Part shown: positions 1-7,759 of the stretch, piece after piece
Layout: every line of letters begins with the position of its first letter
Position numbering within the stretch: the first letter of the stretch is position 1
Origin: Microbacterium sulfonylureivorans
GTDB lineage: Bacteria; Actinomycetota; Actinomycetes; Actinomycetales; Microbacteriaceae
Direction: 5' to 3'
DNA: 64,000 nucleotides
NCBI RefSeq assembly: GCF_003999995.1
Contig: NZ_RJAD01000003.1
Span: 186,001 to 250,000 of the forward strand
Translations under genes and position numbers: made by a program
The notes under the pieces: model-generated
Database searches by the model: none
Told to the model about the DNA's origin: nothing
The model's input: the letters and a program-made list of their open reading frames with translations, nothing else

Positions 1-2
1 TC

Positions 3-806
3 GTCACGCTAGGTCTGTTCCTCGGATTGCAGGGTCTCGCCCTCGTCGTCATCGGCCCCGGCGGCCTGTTCCGCGTCGAGGTCCCCGAGCTGATCGCGCT
101 GCAGAACGGCAACCTCCCCGTCTGGGGCGGCTGGCTGATGCTCGCCATCATGCTCGCGGTGTCGGCCGCCACCGCGTTCTGGGACCGCGCCCGCCGCACC
201 CGGGCCGGCGTCCCGAACCGGGCGATCTCCCTGGTGTTCATCAAGCTCGCCGTCATCGCCGTCCTCGGCGGCGCCGTGGTGTTCATCCTCAACCAGGACC
301 GCGGCCAGTCCGTGATCCCCGTGCAGGGCGTGCCCAACGTGGTGCCGATCGTGCTGGTCATCCTGTGGATCGGCACCTTCGTGCTCGACCGCACCCGGTT
401 CGGCCGGTACCTCTACGCGATCGGCGGCAACGCCGAAGCCGCACGCCGCTCCGGCGTGAAGGTCCGCTGGATCAAATGGTGGGCGTTCGTGATCTGCTCC
501 AGCCTCGCGGTCTTCTCCGCGCTGCTCAGCGTCTCGCGCGTCGGATCGGTCGACGCCACCGTCGGCCGCGACATCGTCCTCAGCGGTGTCGCCGCGGCCG
601 TCGTCGGAGGCGTCAGCCTCTTCGGCGGACGCGGTCGGCTCATGCACGCCGCTATCGGTGCACTCGTGATCGCCGTGATCACGAACGGCCTCGGCCTGCT
701 CAACCTGCCCGCCGGCATCAACCTGCTCGTCACCGGTGGCGTGCTCATCCTCGCCGCCACCGTCGACGCCCTCTCCCGCATCCGCTCCGGCGGCGTGCGG
801 ATCTAG
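3..806 (+). CDS. Sugar ABC transporter permease, XylH/MmsB type (5' end missing)
   Basis: The open frame runs in from the left edge, so only the C-terminal ~267 residues are present. The protein is highly hydrophobic with several membrane segments, followed by the loop with YAIGGNAEAARRSGV that is typical of the BPD_transp_2 permeases of pentose/ribose importers (XylH, MmsB, RbsC). The family moves a periplasmic-binding-protein-delivered sugar across the membrane using a double-ATPase subunit. The ATPase and binding-protein genes would be expected upstream, outside the window. A strong hairpin follows the stop codon, so this is probably the last gene of its operon. The substrate cannot be read from the fragment; xylose is the usual annotation but is inference. 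Confidence 0.85.
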   Translation, partial: VTLGLFLGLQGLALVVIGPGGLFRVEVPELIALQNGNLPVWGGWLMLAIMLAVSAATAFWDRARRTRAGVPNRAISLVFIKLAVIAVLGGAVVFILNQDRGQSVIPVQGVPNVVPIVLVILWIGTFVLDRTRFGRYLYAIGGNAEAARRSGVKVRWIKWWAFVICSSLAVFSALLSVSRVGSVDATVGRDIVLSGVAAAVVGGVSLFGGRGRLMHAAIGALVIAVITNGLGLLNLPAGINLLVTGGVLILAATVDALSRIRSGGVRI

Positions 807-820
807 CGGGCTCGCGAAAC

Positions 821-861
821 GAAAGGCGCCGGGCGCGGCATCGACCGCCCCGGCGCCTTTC
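821..861. terminator. Hairpin terminator after the sugar permease gene
   Basis: A perfect 13-bp inverted repeat (GAAAGGCGCCGGG and its complement, 821-833 and 849-861) with a 15-base loop lies 14 bases past the permease stop. It also faces the 3' end of the convergent sirtuin gene, so it may work in both directions. Confidence 0.75.
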
Positions 862-912
862 GCCGTCTTCCGATCCGTGCCGCCCCTCCCGCTCCCCCTG
901 TCGGAGGCGTCG

Positions 913-1611
913 TCACGACGAGCGCGCCGCGATCACCTCGTCCACCCACACGGGGACGAGTTCTCCGGCTCTGCCGGCACGTGCGTCGTCGAACGGGATC
1001 ATCGGGTCGCTCGGTACGAGGTTGAGCTCGACGGTGCGCGCGCCGAATGCGGCGGCGAGGGCGACGTACCCCGCCGCCGGGTAGACCGCGCCGGACGTGC
1101 CGATCGAGACGAACACGTCGCACGCGACGACGGCCTGCTCGATCCGGTCGAGCTCGTACGGCATCTCGCCGAACCAGACCACGTCGGGGCGCAGCATCCG
1201 CTCGCCGCAGACCGGGCACGGTGGTCGGGGAGCGAGATCGGCGTCCCACCGCGGCCGCGCTCCGCACGCCGTGCACAGCGCCCGACGCAGCTCGCCGTGC
1301 ATGTGCACCAGGTTGCGGCTGCCCGCGCGCTCATGGAGGTCGTCGACGTTCTGCGTCACGACCAGCAGCTCGTCGCCGAGGGCTCCCTCGAGGCGGGCGA
1401 GCGCGCGGTGCGCGACATGGGGGGCGACGGATGCCACGGCCCGCCGCCGCGCGTCGTAGAACGCCTGCACGGTCGCGGGGTCGCGCTCGAACGCCTCGGG
1501 CGTCGCGACGTCCTCGATGCGATGGCCCTCCCACAGTCCGTCGGCGTCGCGGAACGTCGGAACCCCGCTCTCGGCCGAGATCCCGGCACCGGTGAGCACG
1601 ACGATGCGCAT
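913..1611 (-). CDS. cobB: NAD-dependent protein deacylase (sirtuin, CobB/SIRT5-like)
   Basis: The 232-residue protein removes acyl groups from lysines using NAD+. Seen: the NAD-binding GAGISAESGVPTFRD at residues 8-22, TQNVDDLH at 86-93, the catalytic histidine at 105 (HMHGE), and four zinc cysteines at 113, 116, 132 and 135. Residues 52-55 read Y-D-A-R: in E. coli CobB and human SIRT5 a Tyr and an Arg three residues later bind succinyl/malonyl groups, so desuccinylase as well as deacetylase activity is likely (inference). The ATG at 1609-1611 places the glycine-rich motif at the normal distance. It lies 50 bases downstream of the ligase gene on the same strand and may be co-transcribed. Confidence 0.9.
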   Translation of the reverse strand: MRIVVLTGAGISAESGVPTFRDADGLWEGHRIEDVATPEAFERDPATVQAFYDARRRAVASVAPHVAHRALARLEGALGDELLVVTQNVDDLHERAGSRNLVHMHGELRRALCTACGARPRWDADLAPRPPCPVCGERMLRPDVVWFGEMPYELDRIEQAVVACDVFVSIGTSGAVYPAAGYVALAAAFGARTVELNLVPSDPMIPFDDARAGRAGELVPVWVDEVIAARSS

Positions 1612-1661
1612 GGGATGATTCTCGCCGATCGTCGCGCGTCGGTGGCGGGACTCAGGTCGGC

Positions 1662-3188
1662 TCAGCCGGGCAGGAGCTCGCGGAGCGCCCCGATCGTATC
1701 GGCGTCCTGCGGCAGCTTGTCGGGCCGATAGCCCTTGACGCGCGCGAACCTCAGCGCGACCCCGCCGGGGTACCGCGTCGAGCGCTGCACGCCGTCGATC
1801 GCGATCTCGACGACCGTCTCCGGACGCACATGCACGGCGTACGCGGAGCGGTGGGTCTCGATCGTCGGGAAGTGGTCGGTCTGCCACCGCAGCAGCGCAT
1901 CGGTGAGCCCCTTGAAGGTCTTGCCGACCATGACGAACCCGCCCGGCTCGCCGAACACGCCGTCGGGGTCGCGCGCACCGAGATGCAGGTTCGACAGCTG
2001 GCCGGTGCGCCTGCCCGACCCCCACTCGACGGCGAGCACCACCAGATCGAACGTGAGCACGGGCTTGACCTTCAGCCAGCTCTTGCCGCGCCGGCCCGCC
2101 GCATACGCGGAGTCGATCCCCTTCACCATGACGCCCTCGTGTCCGGCGGCGAGCGCCTCTCGCGAGAACTCCTCGGCGCGTTCGGGGTCTGCGGTGACGA
2201 TCCCCGGCATGCGGAAGGGTCCGGCGACGCGCTCGAGCACGTCGAGCCGGGTCGTGAGCGGCTCGTCGATCAGATCGCGCCCGTCGAGGTGGAGGATGTC
2301 GAAGAACCACGGGCGCAGAACGACCGACTCGCCGCTCTCCGAGCCGAAGCGCGCCATCGTGTCCTGGAAGGGCCGCGGCCCGCCGTCCTCGTCGAGCGCC
2401 AGCGTCTCGCCGTCGAGCATGATGCGCTCGGCGGGCAGCGCCCGCACGGCGTCGACGATCTCGGGGACGCGGTGGGTGATGTCGGCGAGGTTGCGCGTGA
2501 AGACCCGCACGTCGTCGCCGTCGCGATGGACCTGGATGCGTGCCCCGTCGAGCTTGTATTCCACGGATGCCTCGCCGTCGAGCGCCTGCAGCGCCTCGGC
2601 CACCGATCCCGCCGTCGAGGCGAGCATCGGCATCACGGGACGGCGCACGACCAGTCCGACGGCCTCGAGCTCGTCGGCGGGTCGGGTCAGCGCGATCACC
2701 GCCGTCGCGCCGAGGTCGCCCGACAGCATCGCGGCGCGGCGGACGGCCGCGGCATCCCTCTCCCCCGCCTTCGCGACCGCGTCGAGCAGGACGCCCTCGA
2801 GCGCGCCGGTGCGCAGCTCGCCGAGCATCACCCGAGTCAGGAAGTCCCACTCGGCCGGGGTCGCGCGCTCGGAGAGCGCCACCAGCTCCGCTCGGCGCGA
2901 CGCGACGGAGCCCTGCCCGTCGGTCGCGGCCAGTCGCGAGAGCGCCTCGTCGACGTCGAGGATCGCGAGCGCGGGCGCGGCGGCGTGTGCGGTGTCGAGC
3001 GATGCGAGGCTGCGCCACCCGACGCCGAGTCGACCCTGGCGCGGGCTCGCAGTGAGTAAGCCGATCGCCGGCCCGATCTCGGTGGCGTCGAGCCTGCCCA
3101 GCACGGCCGCTATCGCCGCGACCTTCGCGAGGCGCGACGACGTGGCCGCGACCGTCTCGGTGGCCTCGACGACCTCGGTGAGCAGCAT
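1662..3188 (-). CDS. ligB: ATP-dependent DNA ligase (LigB type)
   Basis: A 508-residue ATP-dependent ligase of the size usual for actinobacterial LigB. It seals nicks through an enzyme-AMP intermediate. The adenylated lysine is K212 in EYKLDGARIQ (motif I). Further nucleotidyltransferase motifs are visible: LDGETLALD (motif III), EGVMVKG (motif IV) and WLKVKP (motif V), followed by an OB-fold-like C-terminus ending near RFARVKGYRPDK. The N-terminal ~190 residues match the helical DNA-binding domain of this family. I chose the ATG at 3186-3188 because it gives the usual MLLTEVVEAT start; an alternative start lies eight codons upstream. The NAD-dependent LigA would be elsewhere, so the role is probably repair. 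Confidence 0.9.
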   Translation of the reverse strand: MLLTEVVEATETVAATSSRLAKVAAIAAVLGRLDATEIGPAIGLLTASPRQGRLGVGWRSLASLDTAHAAAPALAILDVDEALSRLAATDGQGSVASRRAELVALSERATPAEWDFLTRVMLGELRTGALEGVLLDAVAKAGERDAAAVRRAAMLSGDLGATAVIALTRPADELEAVGLVVRRPVMPMLASTAGSVAEALQALDGEASVEYKLDGARIQVHRDGDDVRVFTRNLADITHRVPEIVDAVRALPAERIMLDGETLALDEDGGPRPFQDTMARFGSESGESVVLRPWFFDILHLDGRDLIDEPLTTRLDVLERVAGPFRMPGIVTADPERAEEFSREALAAGHEGVMVKGIDSAYAAGRRGKSWLKVKPVLTFDLVVLAVEWGSGRRTGQLSNLHLGARDPDGVFGEPGGFVMVGKTFKGLTDALLRWQTDHFPTIETHRSAYAVHVRPETVVEIAIDGVQRSTRYPGGVALRFARVKGYRPDKLPQDADTIGALRELLPG

Positions 3189-3256
3189 GTGGGCATTCTT
3201 CCACCCGGGCACGACACCGGACGTCCGGCGGGATCTCGGATCCGCGCGCCCGATCC

Positions 3257-3958
3257 TCAGATCACGGGAGCGGGCACCGCCCCCGCCCGGAGGACTCCGT
3301 CGTGGAGCTCGAGCACACGATCGGCGCGCAGCACGATCGACGGGTCGTGGGTGGAGAGAAGGACGGCGACGCCGTCCTCGTGCGCGATGGACGCGATGAG
3401 GTCGATCATCGTGGCCGCCGTGTGCGAGTCCAGCTGGCCGGTTGGCTCATCGGCGAGCACGATGCGCGGCGAGCCGGCGAGAGCCCGGGCGATGCCGACC
3501 CGCTGCTGCTGGCCGCCCGACAGCTCGCCCGGACGCTGCTTGGCGTGATCGGCCAGCCCGACGCGCTCCAGCAGGTGCGCGACGCGCGCCGAGCGCTCGG
3601 CCGGGTCGGTGCCGCGGATACGCATCGGCAGCTCGACGTTCTCCTCGGCCGACAGCGCGCCGATGAGCCCGAACGACTGGAAGATGTAGCCGATGTCGTC
3701 GCGGCGGACGGCATCGACGTCGCGCTCGGGCGCTTCGGTCAGCACGATGTCGCCGACGCGCACACGACCCGTCGTCGGCGGCTGGATGCCTCCGAGCACG
3801 TGGAGCAGCGTCGTCTTGCCGGCCCCGGACGGACCGATGAGCACGACCAGCTCTCCCGGATGCAGCTCCAGCGAGGCATCCGTCAGGGCATGCACCTCGC
3901 CTGCGGGGGTGCGGTGCACGACCGACAGATCGGATGCCTCGAGCACGGGCTCACTCAT
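3257..3958 (-). CDS. ABC transporter ATP-binding protein, LolD/MacB type
   Basis: A 233-residue stand-alone ATPase. Walker A is GPSGAGKT (residues 42-49), signature LSGGQ (146-150), Walker B IVLADE (166-171) and the switch histidine is H204. The pattern fits the ATPases that partner FtsX-fold permeases (LolD, MacB, FtsE). It is the last gene of a four-gene unit, and its ATG overlaps the end of the upstream ATPase gene by 8 bases, suggesting coupled translation. It likely forms a heterodimer with that neighbour or serves one of the two large permeases. Substrate unknown. Confidence 0.88.
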   Translation of the reverse strand: MSEPVLEASDLSVVHRTPAGEVHALTDASLELHPGELVVLIGPSGAGKTTLLHVLGGIQPPTTGRVRVGDIVLTEAPERDVDAVRRDDIGYIFQSFGLIGALSAEENVELPMRIRGTDPAERSARVAHLLERVGLADHAKQRPGELSGGQQQRVGIARALAGSPRIVLADEPTGQLDSHTAATMIDLIASIAHEDGVAVLLSTHDPSIVLRADRVLELHDGVLRAGAVPAPVI

Positions 3959-5036
3959 GAGCGCCCTCCTTTCGGTCTCCGGCGTCGTGGACGTGCTCGG
4001 CGCCGTCTCCGGCGTCTTGGACGTGATCGCCGGGGCCGCCGGCGCCGTGGGCGGGGTCGCCGGGGTCGGCGTCTGCGTCGTCGTGCGCGCCCTCGCGCCG
4101 GCTTCGGCGCGTCTGCGGCGCGGTGTCGCCGGCCGAGGCATCCGTCGATGCGGACGCCACCGGCGGCGCCTGCCGTCCGTCGCCCGGCCACACCCCGACG
4201 TGGTCGGCGTTGAGCTTGAGCCGCACGCGCTCGCGCAGCGACAGCTGGTGCATGTACTCGGTCGGCAGCTGCAGACGCCCGACCTTGTCGAGCACGACGA
4301 ACTCCTCGGCCATGTCGTGCTCGCGGCCCTCGTCGTCGGTGTGGGTCCAGCGCAGGACCTCGGTCGACGTGCGGCCGTCGCGGATCTGCACGGTGCGCTG
4401 CACGTGCTCGGACACCGCGGGGTCGTGCGTGACGATCAGCGCCGTCGTGCCGAGCTCGCGGTTGACCGTCTCGAAGGTCGCGAGCACCTCGGCGGAGGCG
4501 TGCTCGTCGAGGTCGCCCGTCGGCTCGTCCGCGAGGAGCACTCGCGGGTCGTTGGCCAGAGCGACCGCGATCGCGACCCGCTGCTGCTGCCCGCCCGACA
4601 GCTCGGCGGGGCGACGGTCTGCCACATCGGCGACGCCTGCCAGCTCGAGCAGCGCGGTCGTCTTCTCGGGGTGCTTGCGGTCGCCGCCGATCGCACGGGC
4701 GAGCTGCACGTTCTCGCGCGCCGACAGATACGGCAGGAGGTTGCGCGCCGTCTGCTGCCACACGAAGCCGACCACCTCCCTGCGGTACGTCACGCGGTCG
4801 CGCGCCGACAGCGACGGCAGGTCACGGCCCGCGACCCGCGCCGAGCCGGCGGTCGGAGAATCCAGTGCGGAAAGGATCGACAGCAGCGTCGACTTGCCCG
4901 ATCCGGACGCGCCCACCAGAGCGACGAGCTCGCCGCGGTCGATCACGAGGTCGAGGCCCTGCAGCGCCTGAACCTCGATGTCGGCGACGGCGAAGATCCT
5001 CACGAGACCTTCGCACACGATGTCGGGTTCGGTCAT
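3951..5036 (-). CDS. ABC transporter ATP-binding protein with AbrB-like C-terminal domain
   Basis: Residues 1-225 are a MacB/LolD-type ATPase: Walker A GASGSGKS (42-49), LSGGQ (146-150), Walker B VLLADE (166-171), switch H204. The 361-residue protein then continues well past the family's usual end. Residues ~245-284 (VVLDKVGRLQLPTEYM, then RVRLKLNADHVGVWP) look like the swapped-hairpin AbrB/SpoVT/MazE fold, normally a DNA-binding or dimerisation module. The final ~45 residues are rich in His, Asp and Gly with a repeated HVxDAGD motif, which might bind metal. Its start shares one base with the upstream permease stop (TGATG), so the genes are tightly coupled. The AbrB assignment is from the pattern only. 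Confidence 0.85.
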   Translation of the reverse strand: MTEPDIVCEGLVRIFAVADIEVQALQGLDLVIDRGELVALVGASGSGKSTLLSILSALDSPTAGSARVAGRDLPSLSARDRVTYRREVVGFVWQQTARNLLPYLSARENVQLARAIGGDRKHPEKTTALLELAGVADVADRRPAELSGGQQQRVAIAVALANDPRVLLADEPTGDLDEHASAEVLATFETVNRELGTTALIVTHDPAVSEHVQRTVQIRDGRTSTEVLRWTHTDDEGREHDMAEEFVVLDKVGRLQLPTEYMHQLSLRERVRLKLNADHVGVWPGDGRQAPPVASASTDASAGDTAPQTRRSRREGAHDDADADPGDPAHGAGGPGDHVQDAGDGAEHVHDAGDRKEGAHE

Positions 5037-7759
5037 CAGTCCTCCTCGGTTCTGAGCACGGTCGCCATCGAGGTCGTGCGCGCGCTGACGACGCCGCCCA
5101 CGACGGCCAGCGCCAGCGCGACCACCACGACCGCGATCAGGGCGCCGCTCAGGACGGGGTCGACGGCGATGCCGGGCTGTCCGCCGCCACCGGTGAAGGG
5201 GCGCAGGTCGATCGAGGTCACCACGAGCAGCGGCAGCACCGCCCCCAGGAGGACACCGCCGACGATCGCGGTGATCCCGAGCGGCACGAACTCCCACGCC
5301 ACGACGCCGCGCGCGCGCCGGCGGTCGAGGCCCATGCTGCGAAGCAGCGCGATGACCCGCGACCGTGCGTCACGAGAGACACCGGCGACCAGGAGCAGCG
5401 CGACCACCGACAGCGCCACCGCGACCCCGAGCGCGGCGAAGAGCACGAAGCGCAGGGCCGAGACGGCCGGCGAAGCCTGGATCTCGGCGGTGGACTCCTC
5501 GAGGACCCGCACCGAGTGCGCCCCGTCGACGATCCCGTCTAGCTCGGCGACGACGGCCGCGACATCTGCTCCCTCGGCGACGTCGATCATCACCGTGCGC
5601 GGGAAGAACCCGAAGCCGGTGAGCGCGGCGTAGTCGGCCTGGTCCATCAGCACGAACTTCTCGGATCCCGACATCCCGAGCACTCGATCGAGGCTGCCGA
5701 CGACGTCGACCGGTTCGTCGACGACGGATGCCTGACCCTCGCCGAGGTCCTCCACCAGAGCGGTGGACTCGACGACCTGCACCGGGTCGGAGCCCGGCGT
5801 GATGAGCCCCTCGGGCAGCGCGCCGACCATTCCCCGCTGCACTGCGGCAAGGCGGTCGACATCGGTCACGGTCACCTGCACGCTGTCACGACCGGCAGGC
5901 CCCGTGACCGTGACGTAGTCGCCCCGCAGAACGCCGACGGCCTCGTCGACCCCGTCGACGGCGAGCATCGCCTCGATCGTGGCCTCGTCGAAGTACGGGC
6001 CGGCGAGGCGGATGTCACCTCCGACGTCGCGCTGCGCGGCCACCACGGCGCCGCGGTCGACGGTCGCCAGGACGAGTGACGAGAACACGGCGATCGCGAC
6101 GGCGACCAGCATCGCCAGCACCGCCGTGGTGCCGGCCGCGGAGTCGCGCAGGTTGCGCGCGGCTCCCACCAGCCCGACCACGCCGCGCCCCCGGCGGGCG
6201 ACCCGCAGTGCGGCGGCGATGGGGACCGGATGCAGGCGCACGACGATGAGCGCGACCGCCACGGTCGCCAGGAGCGGTGCGGCGACGACCAGCGGGTCGA
6301 TGCCGTCGGTGGCCGGTCCGATCCCGCGGACGAACAGCTGCACGACGGCCACGACGGCGAGCAGCAGCACCACGGCCTCGACGATCCGGACCGTCCTGCT
6401 GCGGACCGGAGCGTCCATGTCCGCCCGGCCGCGCTCGAGGAGCGCGGGGCGAAGCGTGAACGCGAGAGCGAGCCCGGGGACCACGCCCACCGCGACGGCG
6501 AGGACCGTGGGCAGCGGCCCGGCGTCGTTGGGCGTGACGGCGATCGCGACGACTGCGGCGGCGATCGCGGCCGGGATGCCGAGGATCAGTCCCTCACCGA
6601 GGAGGAGTCGACGCAGGCGAGCGAGCGGTGCACCGCGCGCGGACATCAGCGACAGATCCGCGCGGCGGCGGCGGATCATGAGCGCTGCGGCGAGCACGAC
6701 GAGCGCGACGCTCACCGCCAGGGGGCCGACGGCGGCGACGGCGAGGATCGCGCTGGCCGAGTTCGCGCGGGCGAGCGCGGTCGCGAGCACATCGACGATC
6801 TCGCTCTGGAAGCGGACGCGCAGCTGTCCTGTCTCGTCGACGGGGACGCTGGACGAGGTCGCCCCGCGGAGCGCCGACAGGAGGGCGACGGGCTCCTGGC
6901 CGATCGCGGCGCCGCCGTCGACGGGGTACCACAGGGTCATCTCGGGGTCGTCGATCTCACCGAGCTGAGCCCGGGTCTCGGGGTGCACCCATGCCACCGA
7001 GGTGGCGCGCGGGCGCTGGTTGCCGTCGTCGAAGACGGTCGCCGTGAGCGACGTCGGGAGGTGCGCCCAGCGATCCGCATCCGGGTCGCCCGCCTCGACG
7101 GTGCCGACGAGCTCCAACACCGGAGCCTCCGCGTCCCAGCCGCTCGACACCGGCGCACCCGGGTCGGCCGGGGCCGCTCGCTGCTCGCCGACCTCCCACT
7201 GCATCGTCTGCGCCGCCTCGACGCTCAGCACGACCTCGAGCGGTCCCTCACCCGTCCACGGGTCCGCCCACTCCCCCTCGACGAGGACGAGGCTCTGCTG
7301 CTGGCGGGGATCGGCGAGCAGCTGGACGAGCCCGAACGGAGCATCCGCCGGAAGCTCCTGCGGCACGACCAGCGTCGGCTGCCCGTAGAGGGCGAACTCG
7401 ACGTCGGCCACGAGCGGCGCAAGCGCGGGTTCGAGCGACGCGCGATTGTCCGCCATCAACTGCCCGACGGCGCCGAAGACGCCGGCTGCGCCGTCGTCCC
7501 AGCCCTCGGTCACGAGCGGATCGGACGCGATGCCGAGCGCCGGCACGCCGATGAGGCTCGCCGACAGGTCGCGCGAGATCGCCGGCATGTCGGAGATCTG
7601 GTGCGCGACCTCCGCTCGAACGACCCCGACCAGTGCGCGCGGAGCTGCGGCGATCACGAACGCGGCGAAGGCGATCAGTGCGACGATGACGATCGCGGCG
7701 CTGCGGGGCGTCGCGAACCGGCGCCGGGTGAGGGCGGAGAGGCCTGGGGACCTGGTCAC
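5036..7759 (-). CDS. Large FtsX-fold ABC transporter permease (second of pair)
   Basis: A 907-residue membrane protein with an N-terminal transmembrane helix (about residues 21-37), a long extracytoplasmic region, a central block of membrane helices that includes an SLMSARGAPLARLRRLLLGE cytoplasmic loop, a second extracytoplasmic segment, and three C-terminal helices. The loop between helices (ALLRSMGLDRRRARGVVAWE) is the coupling-helix pattern of FtsX/MacB permeases. The GTG start (7757-7759) overlaps the stop of the preceding permease by four bases (GTGA), which fixes the start. With its paralogue upstream and two ATPases downstream it probably builds one ABC machine that pulls a lipophilic or peptide substrate from the membrane or signals to cell-wall enzymes. 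Substrate unknown. Confidence 0.82.
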   Translation of the reverse strand: MTRSPGLSALTRRRFATPRSAAIVIVALIAFAAFVIAAAPRALVGVVRAEVAHQISDMPAISRDLSASLIGVPALGIASDPLVTEGWDDGAAGVFGAVGQLMADNRASLEPALAPLVADVEFALYGQPTLVVPQELPADAPFGLVQLLADPRQQQSLVLVEGEWADPWTGEGPLEVVLSVEAAQTMQWEVGEQRAAPADPGAPVSSGWDAEAPVLELVGTVEAGDPDADRWAHLPTSLTATVFDDGNQRPRATSVAWVHPETRAQLGEIDDPEMTLWYPVDGGAAIGQEPVALLSALRGATSSSVPVDETGQLRVRFQSEIVDVLATALARANSASAILAVAAVGPLAVSVALVVLAAALMIRRRRADLSLMSARGAPLARLRRLLLGEGLILGIPAAIAAAVVAIAVTPNDAGPLPTVLAVAVGVVPGLALAFTLRPALLERGRADMDAPVRSRTVRIVEAVVLLLAVVAVVQLFVRGIGPATDGIDPLVVAAPLLATVAVALIVVRLHPVPIAAALRVARRGRGVVGLVGAARNLRDSAAGTTAVLAMLVAVAIAVFSSLVLATVDRGAVVAAQRDVGGDIRLAGPYFDEATIEAMLAVDGVDEAVGVLRGDYVTVTGPAGRDSVQVTVTDVDRLAAVQRGMVGALPEGLITPGSDPVQVVESTALVEDLGEGQASVVDEPVDVVGSLDRVLGMSGSEKFVLMDQADYAALTGFGFFPRTVMIDVAEGADVAAVVAELDGIVDGAHSVRVLEESTAEIQASPAVSALRFVLFAALGVAVALSVVALLLVAGVSRDARSRVIALLRSMGLDRRRARGVVAWEFVPLGITAIVGGVLLGAVLPLLVVTSIDLRPFTGGGGQPGIAVDPVLSGALIAVVVVALALAVVGGVVSARTTSMATVLRTEED

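Noticed and set aside
913..3204. A single long frame covering the sirtuin and running antisense-free through the ligase region
   Set aside because: Upstream of 1611 the translation is Arg/Ala-rich and unlike any family, while ligase motifs are all in another frame. They are two separate genes.
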